This document shows positions 7,846 through 17,098 of a stretch of DNA of 64,000 bases, piece by piece. Below the pieces are notes generated by a model. That model had not been told where the DNA came from. It saw nothing but the letters and a program-made list of their open reading frames with translations, and searched no databases. Numbering within the stretch: position 1 is the first letter of the stretch; the number at the start of each line of letters is the position of its first letter. The stretch covers positions 124,001 through 188,000 of the forward strand of contig JBBDWM010000034.1 in assembly GCA_040902845.1 (NCBI GenBank), in the 5' to 3' direction. The translations under genes were made by a program, and so were the position numbers. This stretch comes from JALYNX01 sp040902845. Lineage in GTDB: Bacteria > Actinomycetota > Acidimicrobiia > Spongiisociales > ZC4RG35.

Positions 7846-8825
7846 GCAGTTTTCCGACCGTTCGACCCCGTCGTCTTCGGATGCGAGGCGCCTTGCGCCG
7901 GGCGGTGGCGGAGACCCGTCTTCATGCCGCCCAGTTTGTGCTTCCGGTCTTTGTGGTGCCGGGAGAAGGGGTGCGGAAGCCGATCGTGTCCATGCCCGGG
8001 CACGCGCAGCTTTCGGTCGACCAGGTGGCCCTTCTTGCCAAAGAGGCCGAGGCGGCTGGGATCGGCGGCATGATCTTCTTTGGCATCCCGGAGCACAAGG
8101 ACGAGATGGGTTCATCGGCTTGGGATCCGACTGGGCCGGTGCCGCGGGCGATCGAGGCGGTGGCTACCGCTGCTCCCGAGCTCGTGCGCTGGGCCGACGT
8201 GTGCCTGTGCGAGTACACAAGCCACGGGCATTGCGGGCCGCTTCAAGGCGAGATCGTTGACAACGATTCCGCGCTCCCTCTTCTCGCCCGGGCAGCGGTG
8301 GTCTATGCGGATGCCGGCGCCGACGTGGTGGCGCCTTCGGACATGATGGACGGTCGAGTGGGTGCTATCCGAGCCGCATTAGACGAGAAGGGGCACACCG
8401 ACACCGTGATCTGCTCATACTCGGTCAAGTACGCCTCGGGCTACTACGGGCCCTTCCGGGAGGCGGCCGGATCGGCCCCTTCCTTCGGCGACCGTCGTTC
8501 CCATCAGATGGACCCTCCCAACGCCCGGGAGGCAATCCGAGAGGCGCGCCTCGACGTGGCCGAGGGCGCCGACCTGGTGATGGTGAAGCCTGCTGGTCCA
8601 TATCTCGACGTGGTCCGGGCGGTACGGGAGCAGGTCGAGGTGCCGGTCGTCGCCTATCAGGTATCGGGGGAGTTCGCCATGATCGAGGCCGCCGCCGCTC
8701 GGGGATGGATCGATCGAGACCGGGTGATGCTGGAGTCCCTCACCGGCATCGTCCGGGCCGGGGCGGGAATAGTTCTCACCTACTTTGCCCTGGACGCCGC
8801 CCGGCTGCTCGAGGAGGTCAAGTGA
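7842..8825 (+). CDS. hemB: porphobilinogen synthase (ALA dehydratase) HemB, zinc-type
   Basis: Condenses two 5-aminolevulinates to porphobilinogen. 327 residues from ATG 7842, overlapping the hemD stop by 4 bases. Schiff-base lysines are visible as K196 (SVKYASGYYGPFREA) and K249 (LVMVKPAGPYLD). The metal loop ADVCLCEYTSHGHCG carries three cysteines (C121, C123, C131), the active-site zinc type, rather than the Asp-containing Mg/K-dependent loop of many bacteria. Its stop overlaps the GTG start of hemL. Confidence 0.97.
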   Translation: MSSFPTVRPRRLRMRGALRRAVAETRLHAAQFVLPVFVVPGEGVRKPIVSMPGHAQLSVDQVALLAKEAEAAGIGGMIFFGIPEHKDEMGSSAWDPTGPVPRAIEAVATAAPELVRWADVCLCEYTSHGHCGPLQGEIVDNDSALPLLARAAVVYADAGADVVAPSDMMDGRVGAIRAALDEKGHTDTVICSYSVKYASGYYGPFREAAGSAPSFGDRRSHQMDPPNAREAIREARLDVAEGADLVMVKPAGPYLDVVRAVREQVEVPVVAYQVSGEFAMIEAAAARGWIDRDRVMLESLTGIVRAGAGIVLTYFALDAARLLEEVK

Positions 8826-10147
8826 CCGCCGACCTTGCTTCCGCGGGTGAAACGACTTTTGATGCCCCGCTTCGCTCCGACCAGTGGTACCGGCGGGCCA
8901 CCGAGGTGATGCCGGGTGGGGTCAACTCGCCGGTCCGGGCCTTCCGGGCGGTGGGTGGCACCCCGCCGTTCATCGAGTCGGGTCGCGGCGCCCACCTGCG
9001 GACGGTCGAGGGAGAAGAACTGATCGACTTCATCGCCTCCTGGGGGGCGCTGATCCTCGGCCACGCCCACCCTGAGGTGGTCGAAGCCATTCGAGAGGCG
9101 GTCGGCAGGGGCACCTCTTTCGGAATGCCCACCATCGCCGAGGTGGAGCTGGCGGAGTTGATCTGCTCGCTGGTCCCTTCGGTCGAGGTGGTGCGGATGG
9201 TCAACTCAGGGACCGAAGCAACCGCCTCCACTCTCCGGCTGGCTCGAGCGGCCACCGGACGCCCTGCGGTCATCAAGTTCGAAGGCTGCTACCACGGCCA
9301 CACCGACGCCTTCTTGGTCAAGGCCGGATCGGGTCTGGCCACGTTCGGGGAGCCCTCCAGCCCCGGTGTACCTTCGGGCACTGCCTCCGACACCCGGGTG
9401 GCTAGATACAACGATCTCGACTCAGTTTCCGAGCTTTTGGCCGACGGACGGGTGGCAGCGGTGATCGTGGAGCCGGTGGCGGGCAACATGGGTTGCATTC
9501 CCCCTGCCCCGGGTTTCCTCCCCGGCCTGCGGGGCCTCTGCGACGCACACGGTGCGCTGTTGATCTTCGATGAGGTGATGACCGGGTTCCGGGTGGCGCT
9601 GGGAGGCGCTCAGGAGCGCTATCGGGTGACGCCTGATCTCACCGCCCTGGGAAAGGTGGTGGCGGGAGGGACACCGGCCGCCGCCTACGGGGGGCGAGCC
9701 GATTTGATGCGGATGATCACCCCTGACGGCCCCGTCTATCAGGCGGGCACGTTGGCCGGCAACCCGATTGTGACCGCGGCGGGGCTGGCCACCTTGCGCT
9801 ACCTGGCAGGTCATCCTGATGTGTATCAACGTTTCGATGTTGCGGGCGAAAAGGTCTCCTCCCGGCTGGGGGCCGCCTTGCAAGACGCAGGCCTCCCTGG
9901 GTTGGTCAATCACGTCGGGGGGATGGTGGGGATCTTCATCGGAATTGAGCAAGCCCAGAACTGGGACGAAGTCGCCGGTCTCGATCAGGCGTTGTTCAAG
10001 CGTTTTTTCCACGCCGCCCTCAAACGGGGCGTCCTTCTCCCTCCCTCTTCATTCGAGACCTGGTTCCTGATGGAAGGCCACCTCGACGGGACTCTCGATA
10101 CGGCGCTTGACGCCCTGGTCGACGCCATCGACGAGGCCGCCCGATGA
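8822..10147 (+). CDS. hemL: glutamate-1-semialdehyde 2,1-aminomutase HemL
   Basis: PLP enzyme that makes 5-aminolevulinate from the HemA product. The start GTG 8822 overlaps the hemB stop (GTGA), giving 441 residues, close to the family length; a longer frame into hemB is rejected. Motifs: the N-terminal signature VMPGGVNSPVRAF, NSGTEATASTLRLAR for phosphate binding, FDEVMTGFRV, and the PLP lysine K278 in TALGKVVAGGTPAAAYGG. The gene order puts HemL downstream of HemB although it acts before it. Confidence 0.96.
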   Translation: MTADLASAGETTFDAPLRSDQWYRRATEVMPGGVNSPVRAFRAVGGTPPFIESGRGAHLRTVEGEELIDFIASWGALILGHAHPEVVEAIREAVGRGTSFGMPTIAEVELAELICSLVPSVEVVRMVNSGTEATASTLRLARAATGRPAVIKFEGCYHGHTDAFLVKAGSGLATFGEPSSPGVPSGTASDTRVARYNDLDSVSELLADGRVAAVIVEPVAGNMGCIPPAPGFLPGLRGLCDAHGALLIFDEVMTGFRVALGGAQERYRVTPDLTALGKVVAGGTPAAAYGGRADLMRMITPDGPVYQAGTLAGNPIVTAAGLATLRYLAGHPDVYQRFDVAGEKVSSRLGAALQDAGLPGLVNHVGGMVGIFIGIEQAQNWDEVAGLDQALFKRFFHAALKRGVLLPPSSFETWFLMEGHLDGTLDTALDALVDAIDEAAR

Positions 10148-11175
10148 GGCTTCTCCGGGCTCTCCGGCGGGAGCCTCTCGACCGGCCCCCCATCTGGTTC
10201 ATGCGCCAGGCTGGTCGCTATCTGCCCGAATACCGAGAGTCGCGCGGCCGCTACTCCTTCGATGAAGCGATGCGCACCTCGGCGGTGGCGGCCGAGATCA
10301 CCCTCCAGCCGGTGCGCCGCTTCCCCCTCGACGCCGCCATCGTGTTCTCGGACATCATGACACCGCTCACCGCCATGGGGGTCCGGATCGAATTCGATCC
10401 CGGACCTCGGCTGACGCCGCTCAGCGTCGAGGACGTTGCCCGGCTGGGGGAGTTGGACCCGTCCAAGGTCGACTTCGTCGCCGAGACCATCGCCACGGTG
10501 CGGGCCTCCCTGGACCGGGAGGTGACGACGGTCGGCTTCGCCGGTGGCCCCGCCACCCTGCTTGCCTACCTGCTCGAAGGCGGAGGATCCCAGCAGTTCC
10601 CCAGCTTCCGAGCAGCCCTTCACAGCGACGCCCCAGCCGAAGCGCTGGCCGTTCTGGCTCGGGCCATGCGCTGCTACCTGACTGCACAGATAGAAGCCGG
10701 CGCCGAAGTCGTGCAGCTGTTCGATACGTGGGCCGGCCTTCTCTCGCCCGATCAGTTCAAGCGGTGGGCGCTACCTGCTGCCCGGCAAGCGCTGGGAGGT
10801 TTGGGGGTGCCAACGATCTACTTCGCCCCTGGGGCCACCCACCTGCTCGACCTGTTCCACCTGATCGGCGCCACCGCCTACGGAGTCGACTGGCGCCTCC
10901 CCCTCGGAGAGGCCTGGCGGCGGGTCGGGCAAAGTCATCCCATCCAAGGCAACCTGGACCCGACGCTGCTTCTCTGCGATCCCGACACGGTGCGGGCCGG
11001 CACAATCCGGGTGCTGGAAGGGGCGGCCAGCCGCCCCGGTCACATCTTCAACCTCGGGCATGGCGTCCTGCCCGACACTCCCCTCGTCAACGTCGAAGCC
11101 ATGGTGAACACGGTCGTCGGCTGGGACAGCCAGGCAACCACCGACGCCCTGAGCGAAGAGCTTCATACAACATGA
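10144..11175 (+). CDS. hemE: uroporphyrinogen decarboxylase HemE
   Basis: Removes four carboxyls from uroporphyrinogen III to give coproporphyrinogen III. 343 residues from ATG 10144, overlapping hemL by 4 bases. The signature PPIWFMRQAGRYLPEYR is intact. The catalytic-cleft segment AAIVFSDIMTPLTAMG and QGNLDPTLL are present. Its product is the substrate of the HemY-type oxidase later in the operon, which fits the coproporphyrin-dependent branch. Confidence 0.96.
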   Translation: MRLLRALRREPLDRPPIWFMRQAGRYLPEYRESRGRYSFDEAMRTSAVAAEITLQPVRRFPLDAAIVFSDIMTPLTAMGVRIEFDPGPRLTPLSVEDVARLGELDPSKVDFVAETIATVRASLDREVTTVGFAGGPATLLAYLLEGGGSQQFPSFRAALHSDAPAEALAVLARAMRCYLTAQIEAGAEVVQLFDTWAGLLSPDQFKRWALPAARQALGGLGVPTIYFAPGATHLLDLFHLIGATAYGVDWRLPLGEAWRRVGQSHPIQGNLDPTLLLCDPDTVRAGTIRVLEGAASRPGHIFNLGHGVLPDTPLVNVEAMVNTVVGWDSQATTDALSEELHTT

Positions 11176-11924
11176 CTGCCCCAGAGACCCTCGACGGTTG
11201 GTTTGCCCTCCACGACCTCCGCCGGTTCGACCGGATGGCCTGGAACCTGCTTCCGGCTGCGGAAAGGAAAAAGGCTTTGACCGAGGCGACCGACCTTCTC
11301 GCTTCCTTCGAGCGGGTAGAGGACGCCCCGGCGGGACGCAGCGCCACCTACAACGTGATCGGGCACAAGGCCGACCTGCTGTTGCTCCATCTCCGACCCG
11401 ACGTCGGCCAGCTCCGCGAGCTGGAACGAGCCTTCGACGACACAACGTTGGCCACATACACCAGCCGTCCCTACTCCTATCTCTCGGTGATCGAAATCAG
11501 CCGTCACGGGTCCCCCGAAGGGACCGCCGAGAACATCGAAGACAGCCCCTATGTACAAGCTCGCCTCTACCCGGAGATCCCGTCCCACAGCGCATACGTC
11601 TGCTTCTATCCGATGAGCAAGAAGCGACAGGGAGCAGATAACTGGTACACCCTGTCGGCCTCCGAGCGGGGCGAGCTGATGCGGGCCCACGGGCAGACCG
11701 GCCGCCGCTACGCAGGGAGGGTGACCCAGATCGTCACAGGTTCGATGGGCCTCGACGACTGGGAATGGGGTGTGACGCTATTTTCGGACGACCCTCTTGA
11801 GTTCAAGAAGCTGGTCTACGAGATGCGCTTCGACGAGGTGAGCGCCCGCTTTGCCGACTTCGGGCCCTTTTATGTGGGCCAGCGTCTCCTCCCAAAGGGT
11901 CTGGGGAGGTGCCTCGGTGAGTGA
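11172..11924 (+). CDS. hemQ: coproheme decarboxylase HemQ/ChdC
   Basis: Last step of the coproporphyrin-dependent route: oxidative decarboxylation of iron-coproporphyrin III to heme b. The start ATG 11172 overlaps hemE (ATGA), giving 250 residues, the normal size for the chlorite-dismutase-like fold. CFYPMSKKR and GSMGLDDWEWGVTLF are strongly diagnostic of HemQ. The heme-ligand histidine is H173 in LMRAHGQTGRRYAG. Its location between hemE and hemH supports coproheme decarboxylation rather than chlorite dismutation. Confidence 0.95.
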   Translation: MTAPETLDGWFALHDLRRFDRMAWNLLPAAERKKALTEATDLLASFERVEDAPAGRSATYNVIGHKADLLLLHLRPDVGQLRELERAFDDTTLATYTSRPYSYLSVIEISRHGSPEGTAENIEDSPYVQARLYPEIPSHSAYVCFYPMSKKRQGADNWYTLSASERGELMRAHGQTGRRYAGRVTQIVTGSMGLDDWEWGVTLFSDDPLEFKKLVYEMRFDEVSARFADFGPFYVGQRLLPKGLGRCLGE

Positions 11925-12831
11925 AGACAGGGGCCTAACGGTGTTGTTTGTCGGCTTCGGTGGTCCGGAAACTCTGGACGAGGTGCCGGCATTCGTGGAA
12001 AGTGTGCTCGGTCGAAAGCCTCCCGAGCACGTCATTTCGTCGGCCATGGGCCGTTACCGGGCCATCGGTGGTGGCTCGCCGCTGCCTACCACCACTCGGC
12101 GTCAGGCCGTGCTCGTTGGCGAGGAGCTGACGCGGCGCGGGCTCGAGGCGGATGTGTATGTCGGCATGCTGCATGCCAGCCCCACGATTGATGAGGCAGT
12201 AGCCATGATCGTGGCCGAGGATGTCAAGGATCTCACCGTGATCAGTCTCGCCCCCTACCGCTGCGAGGTGTCGACCGACGCCTACGAAGCTGCGGTCGAG
12301 AAGGCATTGGACGGGAGGGGGCCTCGCCTGCATTTCGCCCGGGATTGGAACGTCGAACCCGGCTACCTGAATGCGCTCGCCGACATGCTGGCAAAGGCTC
12401 TCGAACAGGCGCCTTTGGACACCCAGGTGATCTTCACCGCCCACAGCCTCCCTGAGCGGATGATCGAGCAAGGCGATCCCTACTCCGATCAGCTCGCAGC
12501 CACCGCTGGGAAGGTGGCCGAGCGCCTGAGACTCGACGAATGGGACCTCGCCTATCAGAGCGTCAGCGCCGCGGCTCGGGAACCGTGGCTCGGCCCATCG
12601 GTAGAACAAGTGATGGAACGACTGGCAGCAGACGGTGCCACGTCAGTGCTGGTCGACCCGATCGGGTTCATCTCCGACCACGTCGAGACCCTGTACGACA
12701 ACGACATCGAGCATCACTCTCATGCCAAGGCATTAGGCCTGGCGTTCCATAGGTGCCGATGCCTAAACGACCACCCCGGGCTGATCGAAACCCTCGCCGA
12801 TCTGGTCACCACCACTTCCGATCGTGATTGA
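11917..12831 (+). CDS. hemH: coproporphyrin ferrochelatase HemH/CpfC
   Basis: Inserts Fe2+ into the porphyrin. With HemQ present the likely substrate is coproporphyrin III. The start is GTG 11917, 8 bases inside hemQ, with GGGGAGGT at 11902-11909. The product is 304 residues, the short actinobacterial/firmicute size. Visible: LFVGFGGPETLDEVPAFV, the gly-rich RAIGGGSPLP loop, and the iron-site histidine H176 in IFTAHSLPERMI. An upstream in-frame ATG at 11851 would lie deep inside hemQ and is not preferred. Confidence 0.95.
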   Translation: MSEDRGLTVLFVGFGGPETLDEVPAFVESVLGRKPPEHVISSAMGRYRAIGGGSPLPTTTRRQAVLVGEELTRRGLEADVYVGMLHASPTIDEAVAMIVAEDVKDLTVISLAPYRCEVSTDAYEAAVEKALDGRGPRLHFARDWNVEPGYLNALADMLAKALEQAPLDTQVIFTAHSLPERMIEQGDPYSDQLAATAGKVAERLRLDEWDLAYQSVSAAAREPWLGPSVEQVMERLAADGATSVLVDPIGFISDHVETLYDNDIEHHSHAKALGLAFHRCRCLNDHPGLIETLADLVTTTSDRD

Positions 12832-14281
12832 CCGCGAAATGGGATTTGACGTCGCTGTAGTCGGAGGCGGGATCTCCGGTCTAGCCGCCGCCCACCGCCT
12901 CACGACGGCTGGAGCCAAGGTGATGGTTCTCGAGAGGTCGCCCCGCCTGGGCGGAAAGGTCGTAACCGAACATTCAGACGGTTTCCTGATCGAGGCCGGT
13001 CCGGACAGTTTCGTTGCCGGTAAGGGGCCGGTGATCGAGCTAGCCAACGAGCTTGGCCTCACTAGCCGGGTCATCTCGAGCCGACCCGAACACCGAGGAT
13101 CGGACGTCTGGTGGCAAGGCGGGCTCCATCCGCTCCCCGGGGGCCTGCTGCTGATGGCGCCCTCCCGGCTGTCACCACTGTTTCGTTCATCGCTCCTGTC
13201 TTGGAAGGGAAAGCTGCGCGTACTCGGCGATCTAGTCCTACCCAGGCAACGCCATGCCGGAGACGAGAGCCTCGAATCGTTCGTGGTCCGCCGGCTCGGC
13301 CGCGAGGTGCTCGAACGGATCGCCGAGCCGCTGATTGCAGGCATCCATGCTGCCGAGCCCACCACGATGAGCCTCCAGGCCAGCTTCCCGCGCTTCTTGC
13401 ACATGGAGCGAGAGCACCGGAGCCTGATCCTGGCCGCCAGGTCCGCCGCATCAAAGCCGGCACCGGGCAACGGCCTCAGTTATTTCGCCAGTTTCAAGGA
13501 GGGTATGGGAGAGCTGACCAACGCCTTGGTTAGAGCACTGAACGGCGTCGACATCAAAACAGGCGTGGCCGTGACCCGCCTCACCGGTGACGAAGACGGC
13601 AGCAGCTACCGGCTGGTGCTGGACGACGGCACTGAAGTCCGGACCCGAGGTGTGGTCCTCGCCACTCCCGCCCGGGAGACAGCTGGACTGTTGTCGGAGT
13701 TGGTGCCGGAGGCAGCCGCGGCCATCGCCGGCATTCACCAGGTCGCTACCGCCACGGTCACGCTGGCATATCGCGTGGATGAGATTCCCGAATTGTTCGG
13801 CTCGGGTTTCGTCGTGCCATCAGTGGAGCGGCGACGGATCATGGGAGTGTCGTATCTCTCCCAGAAGTGGGAGGGGAGGGTTCCCGATCAGCAATTCGCG
13901 CTCCTGAGGGCGTTCGTCGGGGGAGCGAACGGACAAGTACTGGCCTTGGGTGGAGAGGAACAGCTGCTAGCCGTAGTGCAGGAAGAGCTGGCGGAACTGA
14001 TCGCCGTCACCGCCCATCCAGTACTGGCGAGGACCCAATCATGGGAAGGTGGTCTCCATCAGTACACCCTCGGCCACATCGATCGGGTGGCCAGAGCCGA
14101 ATCAGCCCTGGCCGCTCATCCAGGGTTGGCCCTGGCTGGAGCCGCTTTTCATGGGATTGGCCTCAACGAATGCGTGGAGTCGGGCCGCCGGGCGGCGGAG
14201 ATGGCGCTTGCTGCACGCACCGAGCTGGACCCGTCACGCGCCTCAGGCCATCTCTATTCGCGAGCTTGGGGGAACAATTAG
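12824..14281 (+). CDS. hemY: coproporphyrinogen III oxidase, HemY/CgoX type
   Basis: FAD enzyme that oxidises coproporphyrinogen III to coproporphyrin III in the HemQ branch. 485 residues from GTG 12824 (8-base overlap with hemH, as elsewhere in this operon). ATG 12839 is an equally good start (MGFDVAVVGGGISG). The FAD dinucleotide motif VAVVGGGISGLAAAHRL leads the protein, followed by LERSPRLGGKV and IEAGPDSFV. C-terminal GLALAGAAFHGIGLNECV is the second FAD-contact motif. It was historically annotated as protoporphyrinogen oxidase; HemQ next to it argues for coproporphyrinogen. It closes the heme operon. Confidence 0.93.
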   Translation: MIDREMGFDVAVVGGGISGLAAAHRLTTAGAKVMVLERSPRLGGKVVTEHSDGFLIEAGPDSFVAGKGPVIELANELGLTSRVISSRPEHRGSDVWWQGGLHPLPGGLLLMAPSRLSPLFRSSLLSWKGKLRVLGDLVLPRQRHAGDESLESFVVRRLGREVLERIAEPLIAGIHAAEPTTMSLQASFPRFLHMEREHRSLILAARSAASKPAPGNGLSYFASFKEGMGELTNALVRALNGVDIKTGVAVTRLTGDEDGSSYRLVLDDGTEVRTRGVVLATPARETAGLLSELVPEAAAAIAGIHQVATATVTLAYRVDEIPELFGSGFVVPSVERRRIMGVSYLSQKWEGRVPDQQFALLRAFVGGANGQVLALGGEEQLLAVVQEELAELIAVTAHPVLARTQSWEGGLHQYTLGHIDRVARAESALAAHPGLALAGAAFHGIGLNECVESGRRAAEMALAARTELDPSRASGHLYSRAWGNN

Positions 14282-14345
14282 CGGCTCCCTGCAGCTTCAC
14301 CCGGAGCGCACACCCGCCGACCGGTTCATCCGCCGGCTGCTGCGT

Positions 14346-14681
14346 GTGGGCGATGTTGTCGACAAGAACGCCATTGTCGGTGCGCGGCGGTCGACAACCA
14401 CTGCGATCGTGGTGTCCGGCATTCGGTGCACCATCACGTATCTGCTAATCCCGATCCTTGCACCGTTTGTCGGATTGCTCGACACGCTCGGTGCCCCGAT
14501 CAGCATTGCCCTCTCCTCGTTCGCCATGGTGATGGGCATCGCCGGGGTCCGTCGCTTCTGGATCGCCGACCACCGAGCTCGCTGGTCCTACACCATTTTC
14601 ATAGGTGTGATTCTCGTGCTGCTTTGCGTTGCCATCGTCGTTGACGTGTCGACGATCATCTCCGTTTGGAGGTCCCAATAG
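14346..14681 (+). CDS. conserved membrane protein, function unknown
   Basis: The frame reads VGDVVDKNAIVGARRSTTTA, then hydrophobic segments around IVVSGIRCTITYLLIPILAP, ISIALSSFAMVMGIAGV and FIGVILVLLCVAIVVDVSTI, with IADHRARWSYT between the last two. This predicts three membrane helices. GTG 14346 is the only standard start between the hemY stop and the first helix. The plausible-looking residues upstream (TPADRFIRRLLR) suggest either a non-standard start or a start within hemY. It follows hemY by 64 bases. The function is not recognisable, and a heme link is only positional. Confidence 0.6.
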   Translation: MGDVVDKNAIVGARRSTTTAIVVSGIRCTITYLLIPILAPFVGLLDTLGAPISIALSSFAMVMGIAGVRRFWIADHRARWSYTIFIGVILVLLCVAIVVDVSTIISVWRSQ

Positions 14682-14848
14682 CTCTGCGGATGCACCGATG
14701 GGGGTCTTGCCTAACCTCTCTCGGTTCTCCTCCCCGCCCTCGACGGGATGGGGGAAGGCCAACGGGCGGGGGACCATATCAAGCTGAGTAGACGTTGAAC
14801 ACCTCTGATAGGCGGTTTTGCTCACGGTTCGCGACTCACTCACCGGGC

Positions 14849-15778
14849 TCAAACCTCGAACAAGTCACCCGTCAGGTACTTGAGTCCGGTGTCGACGGCG
14901 ACCGTGGCCACGGTGTGCCCCGGTCCCAGCTCCCGGGCCAGGCCGATCGCTCCCACCACGTTGAGCCCGCTCGAGGTCCCGGTGAGCAGCCCTTCTTCTG
15001 TTGAAAGTCTCCTAGCCATGACCCGCGCCTCGGTCTCGTCGATGGCCCTGACCTCGTGATAGAGGCTCTCGTCGAGCAGGGGCGGGATGAACCCAACCCC
15101 TATCCCCTCCACATGGTGATTTCCCGGTTCTCCCCCGGATATCACAGCCGTCGTGGACGGCTCGAAGAGGACGATGCGGGTCTCGGCGCCCGCATCTCGG
15201 AGTGCGGTGGCCACACCCATGGAAAAGCCACCGGTTCCGACCGCGGTGGAAAAGACATCGATGGGGCGGTCGAGCTGACTCATCAACTCCCTGCCGACAT
15301 CTCGGTAGCCGGTCAAGGCATCACGATTCCGAAACTGGTCGGTGAAGTAGGTGCCCGGCTCGGCCGCGAACTCCCTGGCCTTCTCGACTAGCCGGGGTAT
15401 CAGGTCCGGGGTGATCACTCCACCTTCGCTGGGGACGATCGTGAGCTCAGCGCCGAAGGCCTGCATCGTTTCAGTTTCTCGGGGGAGAAGGCGTCGGAGC
15501 AGACCACCTTGAAGCGGTATCCCTTCACCGCGCAGACGAAGGCCAGCGACGACCCGGTGCTTCCTCCGGTGTACTCGACCACGGTCATTCCCGGTCGGAG
15601 GTCGCCACGGCGCTCTGCTTCCTCGATGATCGCCAGGGCCATCCGGTCCTTGTAGGACCCGGTCGGGTTGAACCACTCCAGCTTGACGAAGACGTCGGCC
15701 GCCCATCGGGGACTACCTTGGCCGTTTCACCACAGGCGTGTTGCCCACCAGTTCGGTGAGGGATGAGCCCAGTCTCAA
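14849..15778 (-). pseudogene. cysteine synthase/CBS-like PLP gene with two compensating frameshifts
   Basis: The minus strand starts at TTG 15778 behind AAGGAGG and reads GSSLTELVGNTPVVKRPR, then meets TAG. The family sequence resumes one frame away as ADVFVKLEWFNPTGSYKDR (PLP lysine in SYKDR) and continues through EYTGGSTGSSLAFV to SDAFSPEKL. At about 15475 it returns to the first frame as TMQAFGAELTIVPSEGG and runs in frame to the end (GTSSGLNVVGAIGLARELG). The first junction behaves as +1 (or -2). The second looks like a lost A in a short A run. The gene is either a pseudogene or carries two assembly indels. The rest of the sequence is well conserved, about 310 residues if repaired. Confidence 0.75.
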
Positions 15779-15835
15779 GATGTCGCCTCCTTGGTCGGTT
15801 GGACTGCGATTATGGCCAGGACGCAGGTGGGAGAC

Positions 15836-16225
15836 TCAGCCCACCCGGAAAGACCAGGAGAAGTCACCGGGGTCGGGGAGACCGTTGACGGTGTCGTAGA
15901 CAACCCGGATCGTGTGCTCCCCGGAAGTCCATTCGTTGATGGTCGGGTTGGCGGGGGTCGGCGCCCATCGGTAGACCCCGGTTCCCTCGACGAAAGTGGC
16001 GTCGGAGACAAGCCACCCATCGATATATATCTCTGCCTCGTAACCGACGTCGAGATCGATCTCGATCGAACTCTGCGGTGGGACCAGGTGGCCGGGCTCC
16101 GGGGAAACCGCTTCAATCGGCCCCGGAAGCTCGATCTCGTCGCCCTCGGTGGCGAAGGCGATGCCAAAGGCAATGGCGGCGACCGCCACCAGCCCCAACC
16201 CCAGGTAGATGAGACGGTAGGACAT
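15836..16225 (-). CDS. secreted or membrane-anchored hypothetical protein
   Basis: 129 residues with an N-terminal hydrophobic helix (LIYLGLGLVAVAAIAFGIAFA, about residues 5-25) that could be a signal anchor. The rest is a soluble beta-rich domain with VPPQSSIEIDLDVGYEAEIY, WTSGEHTIRVVYDTVNG and SWSFRVG. This resembles Ig-like or extracellular sugar-binding folds in texture only; no family is recognised. It lies upstream of the broken cysteine-synthase gene on the same strand with 57 bases between, and is divergent from dapD. Confidence 0.65.
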   Translation of the reverse strand: MSYRLIYLGLGLVAVAAIAFGIAFATEGDEIELPGPIEAVSPEPGHLVPPQSSIEIDLDVGYEAEIYIDGWLVSDATFVEGTGVYRWAPTPANPTINEWTSGEHTIRVVYDTVNGLPDPGDFSWSFRVG

Positions 16226-16291
16226 GCCACGGGCACCGTAGCTGTGCTCCGTTACTCTGCCGCCGGGACACCGGTGTGAGGTGATCGAGGT

Positions 16292-17098
16292 TTGTCAGAC
16301 CGAGAATTGATCAGGTCGGCTTTTGCCGGCGATGTCGAGATCGAGACCGCCCGCGACGCGGTCGAAGAGGCCATCGACTCGCTCGACCGTGGCGCGGCCC
16401 GCGTAGCTGAGAAGACCGCCGAGGGGTGGGTGGTCAACGAGTGGCTGAAGGAGGCGATCCTCCTCTACTTCCGGCTTCGGGAGATGGAGACGGTCGAGGT
16501 GGGAGCCTACGAGTACCACGACAAGATCCCGCTCAAGAAAGGCCTGGCGGCACAAGGGGTTCGGGTGGTGCCTCCTGGCACCATTCGTTACGGGGCCCAT
16601 TGCGAGCCCGGTGTCATCGTGATGCCTGGCTTCGTCAACATCGGCGCCTACGTGGGTGCCGGCACCATGGTCGACACCTGGGCAACTGTCGGGTCCTGTG
16701 CTCAGATCGGGAAGGGAGTGCACCTCTCAGGTGGGGTCGGCATTGGTGGTGTGCTCGAACCACCCAGCGCCCGCCCCGTCATCATCGAGGATGGGGCCTT
16801 CATCGGCAGCCGATCGATAGTGGTCGAGGGGGTCATCGTCGAAGAGGGCGCCGTTCTCGGCGCCAACACGGTGCTCACCGGCTCGACACCGATCATCGAT
16901 GTGACCGGGCCCGAACCCGTGGAGCATCGGGGGAGGGTTCCTGCCGGTTCGGTGGTGGTCTCCGGGACCCGTCCCAAGGAGTTCCCGAGCGGCACCTACG
17001 ACCTGGTTTGTGCCCTCATCATTGGCCAGAGAACCGAAGCCACAGTCAAGAAGACCGCTCTCAACGATTATCTCCGGGATCTCGGCGTCCAGCTGTGA
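16292..17098 (+). CDS. dapD: tetrahydrodipicolinate N-succinyltransferase DapD
   Basis: Succinylates tetrahydrodipicolinate in the lysine/meso-diaminopimelate pathway, which feeds peptidoglycan. 268 residues from TTG 16292. It has a helical N-terminal domain, then left-handed beta-helix hexapeptide repeats: VDTWATVGSCAQIGKGVHLS, GGVGIGGVLEPPSARPV, IIEDGAFIGSRSIVVEG. The length and these motifs match the E. coli-type DapD of about 274 residues rather than the longer mycobacterial DapD. It is coupled to dapE by a GTGA overlap. Confidence 0.94.
   Translation: MSDRELIRSAFAGDVEIETARDAVEEAIDSLDRGAARVAEKTAEGWVVNEWLKEAILLYFRLREMETVEVGAYEYHDKIPLKKGLAAQGVRVVPPGTIRYGAHCEPGVIVMPGFVNIGAYVGAGTMVDTWATVGSCAQIGKGVHLSGGVGIGGVLEPPSARPVIIEDGAFIGSRSIVVEGVIVEEGAVLGANTVLTGSTPIIDVTGPEPVEHRGRVPAGSVVVSGTRPKEFPSGTYDLVCALIIGQRTEATVKKTALNDYLRDLGVQL

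Noticed and set aside
14702..14780. Rho-independent terminator between the membrane protein and the cysteine-synthase-like gene
   Set aside because: CCTCCCC...GGGGGAAGG pairs only partly and no T-tract follows on either strand.
15791..16279. Plus-strand frame opposite the secreted hypothetical protein
   Set aside because: Antisense shadow; the minus-strand frame has a sensible signal helix and spacing.
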